From the NCBI GenBank assembly GCA_037013495.1, contig CM072807.1:9923001-9987000 (forward strand): a stretch of 64,000 nt of DNA, given 5' to 3'. Origin of the DNA: Hippophae tibetana (lineage: Eukaryota > Streptophyta > Magnoliopsida > Rosales > Elaeagnaceae). Positions 22,538-34,720 of the stretch are shown here, piece by piece; the first letter of the stretch is position 1, and the number at the start of each line of letters is the position of its first letter. The notes below the pieces were generated by a model. The model saw only the letters and a list, made by a program, of their open reading frames with translations. It searched no databases and was not told where the DNA came from. The position numbers were made by a program, and so were the translations under genes.

Positions 22538-25500
22538 TGTTAATAAAATTTTAAATTATCATATGTTACGAGACTTTTTTACACAAATAACATTGATTTT
22601 ATTGTGATTAAAAAATGACTTGAACTTTCAATTATTAAATGCCCGATTTTATAGTAGGGATGCTGTCGGAAGAAGGTGGCTTAATTAAAATTAAAAATAA
22701 ATTTTTAACATGAAACGTTGAAATTCAAATATTTTTATTAAAAAAAACTAAAATGAAAGACATTCATGTAATATTAGGTACTAGTATCTCACAAATGCGT
22801 TATTTTAATTCCTTTCATAAAAAAAAGTGAAAGATGAAATTTGTTCATATATGAATCATAATTTTACAAAATACAGGGAAGGTAGTAATGTAAGTGTAAT
22901 CCGCATGCATATTTAATGCTAAAAGAATTTAGCATAAATGAAATAAAAAAAATTTAATTTATAATGTTTTCATGTTGGAAATAACTTTAGGATTAAAGCA
23001 CTTATTTCTCTGAATAAGTGAACTTGTATTTAGGAGGTGTTTCGTCGGTAAGAAAGAAATAGAATTTTTATTGAGCGCGTTATGCTAAAATATTAATTGA
23101 TTTGAGATACATATATATGATTTGTTACCACGATGAAAATCAATATAAAAAAAATAGATGTTTCAGATATAATTACGGAAAACTTTATTTTAAAGTCCAT
23201 AAGTTCATGCTATTATTTTTTAGTTTAATATAATAATTAAGATCATATTCTTTAATTTTCATATTAACTAAATCAATCGAGCGCGTTATGCTAAAATATG
23301 ATATTGCTATATTTTATTTAATCTATCATTCTCTGAAAACTTTGGCAATGGAGAACAGGAGAAAATATGAAAAATAAATGGTACCACTTCCTCGTAGCAC
23401 TTTGTGTGTAAGAGATCGAATCATCTATTTCCATCCAAAAACATGTAGAATGTCGTCATCCTTGGGTGTGTAAATATATTAGTTGGTTTGATTTAGAAAA
23501 AAATTGAAACCATATCACTAAATTTAAAAAATTAATTCAACTTTATAAAAAAAAATATCCTTTAATTTGCTCTTGAGTTTGTGTTTATTAATTTTTTAAC
23601 TCTTATATTATAGTTTATAATATTTTTAATGTTAATTTGATTATAATCTTTAAATTTAAAGATATTATATTTAAATTAGAGGTTTTGTCTATAAAAACCA
23701 ATTCTTAGAAAATAGTTTAAAAATTAGTATAAGTACGATTTTTTTTAAAATAGGTAAAATATTACCTTAAACTTGAAAGCAAAATTTTTGATCAATTTTA
23801 TTTAAAAATTCTATTTTATAAAACATAATTATTATAAACATAAAAATATATTAACATCTTATAAATTTATAATTAATTTTAAATACATAAATCATTTTTA
23901 TCATATTATATATTAAAAAAATATTTTAAAAAATAAAAATAAACATAATTATTATTACAATAAAATAAATATAAATTTATACATATATTGAAAATGATAT
24001 ACTAAATATTTTGATAATTCATAAATAATATAATACATTATTATTATTATTAAATATAATTATAATTGTATTTAATAAATAATTATAATATTAATTATAA
24101 TTCTGATATAAAAAAATAATATTCATAAAAATAATTAAATTATTAAAAAAAATTGTAAAGCCTCTATATCCAATTTTTTACTATATATAATACAAATATA
24201 GAACATTATATCACAAATTTTGTAAAAAAATATTATATAATATAATATGATTATAATTATTTTTATTATTAATATAATAAAATATATAAATTATATTTTA
24301 ATACTTAAATATAATTATTGTTAATATATATTTGTTATCTTAATAATAATTATAATTATAATAATACTAGAGATATTTGTTACAATGTAATCTATTTTTT
24401 AATTTTTTTTAATCTTAAATAATTTATTTTTTAAAAATTTCAATAATTTTTCATAAAAATTATTGTAACTATTTAGTAAAGTTTTTAATAACTTAAAATT
24501 TTATAATAAAATTTTGATAAATTATTTATTATAAAAATATTTTTTTATTATATAAATATAAATTATTTTTTTATTATTTATTTAAAATTGATAAATGAGT
24601 ATATTTTAAAAAAATAAGATTATCGAAATTAGTGAAAGAGAAAGAAAAAAAAGACAAAAATATTTATTTAAAAAAACGTGGTTTATGTACTACTAATTAA
24701 AAAAAGGAGAGAGAAAATGTTACGAGAGTTAGAAAAAACAAATTAAAAAAGAAACCGAGAAAATGTGTTGGGGGAGTTAAAAAAAACAAATTGTTTAGTA
24801 GTTTAATTTTGATTTTTTTAAACTAAATTCTAATTAAGTATATTTCTAAACTATTATATATTAGTAGCCTTTTATAGACAAAAACCCGGTTATAAATCAC
24901 ATACCTAATATTTTAGGTTCAAATAATTAAAATTTAAAATTTCAAAATTAGAATATAATTCTAATAACTAAGAAGATCGACAAATATTATTAATTATTTA
25001 TCATCCATACCAATATAAAGTATAAAAAATATTTAAAAGTAATGTAACATAAATTGATTTTATAAAAATAAAAATTAATTCAAATGAGTAAAATCCAAAA
25101 ATCAAAACCTTTGGGTTAATTTACTTTGGAGTACAAATTGGGTTGAATATAGTAAATTTTAGAAATCTAATGTTTTTAATAGTAAATAATTAAAATTGTG
25201 ATAAGTTCGATAGTGTATGAGACGAGATGATTATTGTAATATCGAAACTGTAATTAATTGAAATCGAATATTTATTAAAATTATTTTTATATACATATAA
25301 TTACATAAAAAAATATTTTTAATAAAAAAACACATAGTATTTGAAAAAATTAAATTAAATTTTATTTATTCTTAGTTTTTATATCTTTTATTTTACTCGA
25401 AAACATGGTTAAATTAGTTTTAAAAAAACTAATACTAATTTATAATTCCAATTATTATCAAAATATACCCAAAATTAATATAAAATAGTTATAATTATTA

Positions 25501-26600
25501 ACAAAATCGTTACCTACCCTCTCACGTCCATCGATGCTTTAATGCACTACAATACCTAATCAACCGTGTGAATAGCACTAGCTAGACTAAAAAAAAGATC
25601 ATGTTTGAGTTTCTCACGTGTAGAAGTGCTTTCTGACAAATGAGTGAGACAAATGAGTTTGCTCACTCATTTGAGAGTTGGTGAATAATTGCTTTATGAA
25701 TAATATTGGAATCCAGCTACGTACATGCTCTCCAACAATCCACTTCCATTTTGACTTCATCACATAGGACACAGCTAGCTAGCTCCACTATACCCTGCCT
25801 ACCTGCAACTAAACATTTATTAATTATTATTCAACGTGTTAATTAACTGACGAGCAATTTCATTGTGTTAATTAACAAGAGTCTACATACTATTGGAGAA
25901 CAATATACGTTTCCAAACCAGAACAAAATTACTAGATTAGTTGTAGTGATTTTTATCTCTTTGGATTAATATTGGGACGAAGCTTATCGATTCACCCCAT
26001 ATAAGAGTGGCTGCATACTAATGGCAGACTCAACGACTTATTTATTACAAAAAAAAAAAAATTTATTTATTTATATCATTAGAAAATTAACTTAATATTA
26101 TAGTTAATTTCAACCAAAAAAAAATTATATAAAATAATATTTTTAAAATTTATAATAATAAAAATAATATCCTAATAATATTAAATCGTATTTAAATTAT
26201 AAAAATTTAACTTAAATATCTTTTAAATAAATAACAAAGTTAACACGGTTAATTTCTACATTTCATTATACTTTTTAATTAAACTTGTTTTGAACATCTA
26301 AGTTTAGTTAAAAGTTAAAAATGTCTACATATTATTAGTATCATGGTACTGTTATGTCTAACTAGCTATCTATAGTTGATCATTTTATTTTTAATTATTG
26401 TCCAAATCTTTTATCTTTTATTTCAAGTGCAAGAGTAAGCGGCTAATTATCAACAAGTTATAAGTCAAGCTACGTGCAATAACTATAAATAAGATTATGG
26501 ACTTGATCCCGAATTAGTTAATTAATTAATTAGGTGGGATATCTATAAAACCACTATCTTCAACTTTTAACCCATCATCTCCACATGTAAACCATTTTCA
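22538..26600. other. Long AT-rich spacer upstream of the peroxidase gene
   Basis: 23480-25500 is extremely low in complexity, mostly A/T homopolymer and TAATAT-like words. A 21-bp direct repeat (23073-23093 and 23279-23299) and an inverted repeat with a G-box (25615-25673) are the only local structures noted. No gene seen. Confidence 0.6.
25615..25673. promoter_or_regulatory. G-box followed by a 12-bp inverted repeat
   Basis: CACGTG at 25615-25620 is followed by CAAATGAGTGAG (25637-25648) and its exact reverse complement CTCACTCATTTG (25662-25673), separated by 13 bases. It lies about 1.1 kb upstream of the peroxidase start. A regulatory role is only inferred from position. Confidence 0.35.
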
Positions 26601-26681
26601 TGGAGGGTCCAACTTGTTTTGTTTGTTTCTTGAATCATATATCATTTGTATTTTACATAATGAACCTGTCCTTTAGCTTCC

Positions 26682-26690
26682 CTATATATA
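26682..26690 (+). promoter_or_regulatory. Probable TATA box of the peroxidase gene
   Basis: CTATATATA lies 106 bases upstream of the first ATG, leaving a plausible 5' leader of about 80 bases. A second TATATATA at about 26773-26780 is too close to the ATG to be preferred. Confidence 0.5.
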
Positions 26691-26795
26691 CTGAAGAGCA
26701 GCAGTTGCTCCAACTTACTAATAATTTAATCCTAGCTGAGCTTGAATATTATACAGTGATCGATCAGGCCAGTATATATAGGACAATCTATATAT

Positions 26796-29700
26796 ATGAC
26801 AAAAACAAACATGGTAGTTGCAAACATTATTAGTATGATTTTGATGACGAAAGTGATGATAATGAGTGGCTATAGATTTGGAGTAGTAGATGGTTTGAGT
26901 ATGCAATACTACTTGATGACTTGTCCATTTGCTGAACAAATTGTGAAGAACACAGTCAACAAAGCTTTACAAGATGATCCAACTTTAGCAGCTGGTCTCG
27001 TTAGAATGCACTTCCATGACTGTTTTATTGAGGTAATTTTATCATCGTATTGTATTAGCTTTTTTTTTATTTTTTATTATCAACTAATTAATACTCACGA
27101 ATTACTCTAGAAAACTCACTAATGCATATATAGAGATTAAATTTGAGATGATATGCATATTCATCATAGTTATTGTTCGTTTATGTAATAATAATATAAG
27201 AACAATGTTATCGATATATTGAAATATATTGTTTGGATTGAGTCGTGGATTAAGTTGTTCTCTTTAAAATGTTTTATGACTCTACTTAAATTTATGCAAG
27301 TAAATACAGTCTCGTCATTTCCAAGATAAAACAACTCATAATCTTTTTTCTGTCTCGAATCTTCAATACATTGATGAAGTCCAGAATATTATAACTCTAA
27401 AATATTTATGTTGCTTAGAAAACTAAATAAAAAAATTCTAAATTTTCTTTTCTTTGGTTTTGTTGTGTAAAGTTAATACAATTATGAAAATTACAATCAT
27501 ATTTTTGGATGAAAACATAACAGTCATGTCTGTTAGAAATAATAGTTTTAATAATGAATTATTTTTTTTTAAAATTCATTTTCAACAATCCATTACTTGA
27601 ATTTTATATAAAAATATTTTTTATCAAGTAATCGATTAATTAAAAGTATAATATTATGTATAAGCAAAAAGTTTCTATCAACTTGAAACTTTGCATAATG
27701 TTAATGCTTTAAAATATATTAGAGTAATTCGTAGTTTTTAACTTATCTAACAACATTACACACGTAACATTTCCAAGGTATAGTTCGAAAAACTCTTGTT
27801 TTACGATCATATACATGTATCCCACTATAGTGAATGCTCTAGTAAATTTTACCCAGAATTTTCATAAGAAGCGACCACACTTTCACATTCACATAGGTGA
27901 GTCTTTCAAGAATACTCCTATAGCCATGTACTTCACTCCACATAAGAGTATAGTACTCATTAAGAGTTTAATAATTAACTCATCATTTCTATTACTTCAG
28001 GACTTCATGCTTCTGACAATGTAGAATGAGACTTCATAATAGCATGATTCATCTCATATCATTTCATAACTTGTTATTATTCATTAAACTTATTTCTTGG
28101 GATTTCTAGTTATAAGTTGGGTTACCATCATAAGTGAATCTTCATTCTAAATGCATCAGTCTCATTCCTTTTGAGGTTTTGAAAAACCTTCTCTATTGTT
28201 AATCCTTTCGTCAAATGATTAACACGTATATGATTCACTCTTATAGCTTCTGTTAAGATAAATTCTCTAACAATATTGTGTATCTATCGTCTTTTGTCAT
28301 TGTAATAACGATTTTTAATCTTTGCAATAGTCGTAGTATTATCACAGTGGATCATCACAGTTAGTATTGGTCTTTCCCATAAGAGGATCTTAGCTAACAT
28401 ACTTCTTAACCAGCTTGCTTCTTCACTAGCAATATCGAGTGCTATCATTTTAGATTTTATCATAGATTGAGCCAAAATTATTTTTTCTTGGACTTCCAAT
28501 AAACAGCTCCATCATCAATGATAAATATATAACCGCTTGTTGCTTTGGAATCTTCTAATAGAATGGCATCGATGTATCCTTCTAGAATGGCGGAAACTTC
28601 TTATAATGTAATTTCATAATTCGCTTAAGGTATCTCATAACCCTTTCAATAGAATTCCATTTTCAGACCTAGTAATCAAGTATGTAATAATAAGATAAGA
28701 ACAATGTTATTGATATACTGAAATATACTGTTTGGATTGAGTTGTGTACTAGGTCGTTCTATTTAAGACGTTTTCGTGGTTTTGCCTAAATTTGTGTAAG
28801 CAAACATAGTCTCATTGTTCCGAGGATAAAACAGTCTAGAATCTTTTTATGTCTCGAAGCTTCACTGCACTAATGAAGTTTGTAATGTTACATCTCTAAA
28901 ATATTTATGTTGCTTGGGAAACTTAAAAAACAATTCTAAAATTTATTTTATGAAGAACCGTAGAACCATTTTTTTGAAGTTGATAAATTGTATCTTTGAA
29001 AAATGAAAGTTATTGTCCTTTATTTATAATTAAAAAAAGATGTGTAAAGTTCATACAATTATAAAAATAACGGTCATATTTTTGGATTAAAATCTAATGA
29101 TCATATCTATTAAAAAGAATAATTTTAATAATGAATTTTTTTATTTAAATTCATTTCAAACACTTACATTAAAAGTTATTTAAGTAAATAAAAAGCATTC
29201 TAAAATATACGTACATCAAAGAGTGTTTTTAGTCAAAATGACTTCATAATTATAATTACTTTGAGTCAATAATTTGTGTTCTATTGTGAATCATATGAAT
29301 TTTGTTCTATCTATATCCCAAAAGTGTTTCCATCATATGTTAATATAACACCATAAGATTATCCAAATGAATAGTTAAGACTAATATTTATTTATTTTTG
29401 TGCAAAGATGAGTGGTTAGGACTCTACTCGCATCTATTTGGAGGTGAATAGGGCATCTAATTTACTTTAATTTTTGATAAATAAATTTTTAATTTTAATA
29501 TTTATAAAATTATAGATACTTACATAAAATAAGTATGTATTTATATGAATTTTAAATTTTTAAGTTTTTAATATTCAATAGTTTAACAAAACTTAATAAT
29601 TTTAACATATTTTTGTTAAAATATATAATTTATTTTTTTAATTAAAAATAAATAATAATTATAAAGTATCTAATATTATTTTTTATATGTATATAATATT

Positions 29701-31505
29701 CTGTATTTCCGTATGGGTAAAAATCATAAAACCGCTACTGAGTATAGTACATATATAAATTTACTATATAGCAGTATAAAATCAACGTGAGATTATTCCT
29801 TTTAAAAGGCAAAAGCAAATACAGTACTTAACTTTGATGATTGAAGTTCTGGGAATTGATGGTTTTAATTATTCAGGGGTGTGATGGGTCGGTTCTGATA
29901 GATTCAACAAAGGACAACACAGCAGAGAAGGACTCGCCAGCAAACTTGAGCTTGAGGGGATATGAAGTAATTGATGAAGCCAAAGATGAACTTGAAAAAC
30001 AATGTCCAGGTGTTGTCTCTTGTGCTGATATACTTGCCCTGGCTGCTAGAGATGCTGTTTTCTTTGTAAGTTGTTATTTTTTTTAATCTTGTCTTTATTT
30101 ATCTTTTGTTAGCTATAGTAATTAATATTTAATTTGTGTAATATTGTATAATATAATGTTTGAAATTAAGTTCACTTTTTAATTAATTAATTAATCACTT
30201 TGATTATGAAAAATTTACTGCAGGCTGGAGGACCAGTAATGTATGATATACCCACAGGAAGAAAAGATGGGAAGAGATCTAGAATTGAAGATACTAGAAA
30301 TTTGCCATCTCCAACCTTTAATGCTTCTGAGCTCATTAGAATGTTTGGTCAGCATGGTTTTACTGCCCAAGAGATGGTGGCTTTATCTGGTATTACTAAT
30401 TTACTCTTTCTTGTTCAAATCTTAAGAGCCTAATATTGGCCTGTTTATTCAATTTCTAAAGGAGTACTAACGACAGTTTTAATTTAACCTGCAATAACTA
30501 AACAATACAGTTAAACCCACTTTTTATTCTTAATCTATAGTTACTACATCAATTTTATCAAGATGAAAAGACTTCTTTCTTCCTAAGACTTGGTTCTTGT
30601 TTTATACTCAGGTTAAAGTAGATATTTGCGTTGGAATTTTTAACCCTGAAAATCATGTTTTGCATCGGGTTGAAAAAAAAATGACGCAAATGATAGCTTA
30701 ATAATTTTTACATTGGTTTTTTGGACAACCAACACAAACCCACTTTTTTTTTAATTTACATAGTTTTGTGTCAATTTTTATTTAATCCGACACCAATTTT
30801 TTTTAATTTACATTGTTTGTGACGGTTTTTATAAAAAAAATGGACGCAAAATATTTTTTAACTATATTTGTGTCAAAAACCGGCAAAAAAAAAACGCAAA
30901 TAGTTTGGCAGAGTCTTTGCATTCAATCTACTTTCTATATGGCTAAAAAAATACTTTTGTTGGCAATAACAAGAAGTAAATAAATACTTTCTTTGAAAAA
31001 GATGTGCTGTTAAAATTTATTCAAAACTATACAAACTTAACAACTTCTAGTTGAAAACAGTATATTAGGAGGATGAATTGAATGTGTTTATGATACTGTG
31101 TAACATTAATTATTTGTGATAGGAGCACATACACTTGGGATTGCAAGGTGTTCATCGTTCAAACATCGATTAACGAGCAACATGGATCCAACGTTGGACT
31201 CTGTATTTGCAAAGACATTGTCGAAAACTTGCGGTGGAGGAGACAATTCAGAGCAACCCTTTGATGCAACACGAAATACTTTTGACAATGTTTACTTTAA
31301 CGCACTTCTAAGGAGCTCTGGATTGCTATTCTCAGACCAAGCACTATATACAAGTCCAAACACTAGGAACATTGTTAATGCTTATGCTTTCAACCAAGCC
31401 ATGTTCTTCTTCGATTTCCAAAGAGCTATGCTCAAAATGAGCACTCTTGATGTTAAAGATGATTCTATAGGAGAAGTTCGTGATAATTGCCGTAGAATCA
31501 ATTGA
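26796..31505 (+). CDS. PER47: Class III secretory peroxidase, peroxidase-47 type
   Basis: A haem peroxidase that oxidises phenolic substrates with H2O2, normally secreted to the cell wall. Four exons join in frame: 26796-27032, 29877-30065, 30224-30389 and 31123-31505, all with GT-AG introns, at the three classic class III positions (phases 0, 0, 1). The product is 324 aa, a normal family length. Residues 1 to about 32 form a hydrophobic signal peptide; an in-frame ATG at 26811 could also serve. All eight conserved Cys are present (43, 76, 81, 122, 128, 207, 234, 320), as are distal Arg70 and His74 (RMHFHDCF) and proximal His200 (SGAHTLG). N-glycosylation sequons occur at Asn102 and Asn175. 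No lesion was found. The assignment to the PER47/PER66 group rests on remembered similarity, for instance [20 protein letters not shown]. Intron 1 (2844 bp) and intron 3 (733 bp) contain transposon DNA. Confidence 0.93.
27184..29162 (-). mobile_element. Internally deleted copia element inside peroxidase intron 1
   Basis: Direct repeats 27184-27587 (404 bp) and 28683-29162 (480 bp) share long blocks, for example GAACAATGTTAT.GATATA.TGAAATATA and CTCTAAAATATTTATGTTGCTT. Both begin TGTAATAATAA and end CA. Only about 1.1 kb lies between them, and it encodes on the minus strand the end of RT and RNase H (28284-28560, [17 protein letters not shown] and [14 protein letters not shown]). The 27184 copy lacks about 90 bp present in the other. 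No clear target duplication or PBS was found. A degenerate PPT may abut 27588. Confidence 0.82.
28284..28560 (-). pseudogene. Copia RNase H fragment
   Basis: Reads [20 protein letters not shown] then [21 protein letters not shown], the RNase H region of copia polyproteins, with a neighbouring frame reading [11 protein letters not shown]. It is a remnant of the intronic element and is antisense to the peroxidase. Confidence 0.8.
30610..30915. mobile_element. Probable MITE in peroxidase intron 3
   Basis: TATTTGCGTTG near the left end is mirrored by AACGCAAATA at the right end (about 30892-30902). Between them, short words like GACGCAAA, TTTGTGTC and TTTACAT.GTTTGTG recur in both orientations. 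No coding frame exists. Exact ends and target duplication were not resolved. Confidence 0.5.
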
Positions 31506-31954
31506 TGAGATAGTATTTGATTATGTATTTTGTTGGACTGCTTTGTTTTAATTAATTTCTATCAATTAATTACGTACCCATCAATCCTTCATGATAGTTT
31601 TTCTTTCTTTTCCCTTCTTTTTTAAGTGTAAATTAATAAGATGATAACTTGAATTACATGCGAGTCTATTATAAGATAATTTTCTTCTTTTTTATGTACG
31701 TGTAAATTATTATTTCAAAAAAAAATGTATTAGTAGTTAATGCTCTTTAATTATATATTATAAGTGCACCTAAATAGAAATAATAATAATAATAATAATA
31801 ATACTCGTAAAACTTATAACCATAAAAATAATATTATTTATATGCTTTTTGTTCCAAGAATATTCATAGCTTCTTTGGACTCGTTTCTTGGATTATCTTC
31901 CCCATCTCTTGGTTAGGGTTTATTCGTTCTATCTTGTGCGATTAGGAAAATTTG
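31506..31954. other. Peroxidase 3' flank with an (AAT)n microsatellite
   Basis: Contains the presumed 3' untranslated region, with an AATTAATAAGATG stretch near 31631 that could direct polyadenylation, and about eight AAT units at 31779-31803. Confidence 0.5.
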
Positions 31955-32144
31955 TTGCTCATTCTCAAATCATGGATAAGATTTTGAATCATGTTGGCAA
32001 TTTGATCTGGAGATTAATGATCTAATCAAGAAAGAATTGGATCATAAGAAAAAAATTTGCTCATTCTCAAATCATGGATAAGATTTTGAATCATGTTGGC
32101 AATTTGATCTGGAGATCAATGATCTAATCAAGAAAGAATTGGAT
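31955..32144. repeat. 102-bp-period tandem duplication
   Basis: TTGCTCATTCTCAAATCATG through AAGAAAGAATTGGATC (31955-32042) recurs at 32057-32144 almost unchanged. It duplicates the start region of the ORF1 remnant, including its ATG (31972 and 32074). Confidence 0.9.
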
Positions 32145-33159
32145 CTGTGGATTTGGCTCTTGTTGCTCATCTAGTGTCATCGAAATTAATGAATCAAGAA
32201 GAATGGAGGATCAGAGCTTAAGGTTATTAAGGTTATTGATACATGTACATATGTATTTTAATTTGAAGAATATAATGAATTGAAGTCATTCCTCAAGCAT
32301 GCTTAGTGGAGCTTTGATAAATGTTTGTTGGTGATTCAATGCCTATATCTAGGTGCCTCTCCTTCTAATTGAATTTTAATTTTGTGCTAATTTGGACTCA
32401 AATTCAAGATTTGTCTTTGCATGCATTGACATAATAAGGCCATTGTTATTTGTATCTTTGCATGCATTGACATAATAAGGCCATTGTTATTTGTATCAAT
32501 GAGAATATAGGAGTTGTGATAATGGTAGATAAATTTTCATTTTTCAATAACACTATGTGACCTATGCTTATGCGAGTCATGCTTAATCTTAACTATCCTT
32601 TAGTCCTCAGAGTTTGGATTCCATTTAGGTGTACTAATATATGGGTGAGTATAAGTATGAGCATCTACCTAACTTATATTTTCATTTGGGAAGCTATCTC
32701 ATGAAGTTAGGTTATGTAATGATGCTAAAGAGATGTTTGTGAGCTTAAGGGAAAATATGCTAACTTTGGCTATTACATGTGTTGGTATAAATATGAGGGT
32801 CTATGTTCATGGGTGTCTCTGTTAATAAAAGTGTGAAATCTGTTAGTGGTGGTTCTTTGAAACCTCTTGATGATGGATTTCATTTTAGTTCCAAAGAAAC
32901 TGTGAGGAATGATGGTAATAAGGAAAGTGGTAAAAAAAAGTCTAGCACTAAGGTATATGCAAAAAACAAAGAGAAATTGAAGTTTGGTGGAAAGGGTGAG
33001 GGAGTGTTAGGTGTTAAAATTTGCAAACAACCAAATGGCCTTGATGAGCTTGAATCATTTAGCAATCTGATGGCAAGTTCAATGGACTATGGTTTGGGTG
33101 GTGGTAATGTGATGATGGATTCTACTAGTATGGGTAAGGTTCCTTATCCAAATAAGTGA
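31972..33159 (+). pseudogene. Non-LTR retrotransposon ORF1-like (DUF4283, zinc-knuckle) remnant
   Basis: Fragments in shifting frames follow the order of plant LINE ORF1/DUF4283 proteins. They are MDKILNHVGN with EINDLIKKELD, DLALVAHLVSSKLMNQEEW, then WWSFDKCLLVIQ and FGLKFKICLCMH. Next come VMLNLNYPLVLRVWIPFRC and YEHLPNLYFHLGSYL, the position of the CCHC knuckle, where both leading Cys are changed (Tyr, Leu). The last 118 codons (32803-33159) are open and rich in Lys, Ser and Gly. Family assignment is by pattern recall; the open tail alone would not identify it. No endonuclease or RT (ORF2) is found downstream. Confidence 0.62.
32414..32495. repeat. Perfect 41-bp tandem duplication
   Basis: A unit starting TCTTTGCATGCATTGACATA occurs twice in a row (32414-32454, 32455-32495) without change, inside the ORF1 remnant. 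It contributes to the broken frame and looks recent. Confidence 0.9.
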
Positions 33160-33377
33160 GCCATGGGTTTTCTTTTGGCGAAGCTTTGTGTTTCCTAGTA
33201 CTCTTGTTTTGGTGATAATAAATAAGAGTTTTATTGCTAAAGTTTTTAGATTGTAGTCTATGTGTGTAATGTTTTTCTTATTTTAGTTTTTACAATTTGT
33301 TTGATTTTACTTATACCTAGTTACTTATTTTTGGATGTTAGTGTGTTATTTTGGTCTTGTCTTTTGTTTTGATTTAT

Positions 33378-33505
33378 TGAGTAAAAGATAAGCTATTATT
33401 CCATCACATTTGAGTACAAGATCTACATATATTATTAATGAGTAGACTATAAAACTTAAAAATACTAAAATAACCTTATATTTTAGATAAATAATTATTC
33501 TAACA
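33378..33505 (-). repeat. 3' LTR of the third copia element
   Basis: 128 bp, from TGAGTAAAAG to ATTATTCTAACA on the plus strand. Confidence 0.75.
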
Positions 33506-33512
33506 CTCCACT

Positions 33513-34620
33513 TCAAGCTGAAATATAAATGTTTACCATGTCTAGTTTGGAACAAAGATAAGAAAAAATTCCCTTAGAAGTAGCTTTGCTAAAAAGGTCT
33601 CTAAGTTTTTCTACAGACTTAATGTATGGAGTAAAAACTTTACCAATTTTTCTAACAAAGTGACAATCAACTTCGATGTGCTTGGTTCTCTTGTGATAAA
33701 CTAAATTTTTAGCAATATGAATAACAACTTGATTGTTACAGAATATTATTAGTGGTTCTTCAAATTTGAGATATAATTCTCTTAACACATTTATAATCCA
33801 TATGAGTTTACACGTTGTATGAGCCATTGCTATGTACTCTGTCTCTGCACTAAATCTAGTAATTACACTCGGTTTCTTATTTCTCCAACAAAGATACAAT
33901 ACCTACTAGTAGACTTTTTTTTCCATTTTTGGATCTTGCTCAATTGGCATTAAAGTGCCCAACAACATCAATTCAAGTTCCTTTTTTGTAAAGAACTCCT
34001 AAACCAATCGTTTGCTTCAAGTATCTCAAAACAATGTAACATACATCCTAGTGACATTGGAGTGAGCTTTGCATGTATTGACTCAATGTACAAATAGCAA
34101 ATATGATATCTAGTTTAGTAATCATAAGATAACTAATTTTACCAATCAAATTTATGTACTCCTAGCCATCTCGAAGCCTAAAAAATATCTCAATTATTTC
34201 AAATCCTTTATTTGAAATTTCTCCTTCAAGTGTACCTTCACACCTTCAATACATGTTAGACCACTTTCAAAGATAATAATGTCATATATATATATACCAC
34301 AAGGACTATGGCACCTTTAAAAATATGTTTTATAAACACAGTGATCAAAGTGACATTATTTAATTTCTACAACAAGAAATACACCATTTAATTTGTCAAA
34401 CCATATCTTAGGAGATTGTTTTAGTTCATAGATAACTTTTTTAAATCTACACACCATATATGACTGCTTCTGAGCAACAAACCATGGTGGTTTCTCTATG
34501 TAAACTTTTTCACGTAGATCATTATATAAGATGATATTTTTGACATCTAGTTGAAATAAAGGTCAATCTAAGTTAACCACTACGGTGATAATGATCATCA
34601 CAGAATTTAAACAAGACAAC
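33513..34620 (-). pseudogene. Copia RNase H and RT C-terminal part
   Basis: 33513-33899 encodes RNase H (RFSAETEYIAMAHTTCKLIW, CNNQVVIHIAKN, HKRTKHIEVDCHFVR) in one frame of 128 codons. Upstream to 34620, RT blocks are recognisable across stops, such as YELKQSPKIWF near 34400. The CACTA element begins at 34624, within RT. Confidence 0.85.
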
Positions 34621-34687
34621 GGGCACTATTACAGAAATAGGCATTAACGTCGGTTAAAAACTGACTTTAAATTTAGTGACTTAAAAT

Positions 34688-34720
34688 GTAAAGTCGGTTC
34701 ATCCCGTGAACCGACTTTAC
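34688..34720. repeat. Perfect 14-bp hairpin in the CACTA end
   Basis: GTAAAGTCGGTTCA, a 5-base loop (TCCCG), then the exact complement TGAACCGACTTTAC. Confidence 0.95.

Noticed and set aside
23480..25500. Possible origin or matrix-attachment region because of extreme AT content
   Set aside because: Base composition alone is not evidence; no defining motif was seen.
26718..26939. Antisense frame over peroxidase exon 1
   Set aside because: It is a shadow of the real exon on the other strand.
27815..28024. 69-codon frame in peroxidase intron 1
   Set aside because: It lies inside the deleted copia element on the opposite strand to its coding remnants, with no family resemblance.
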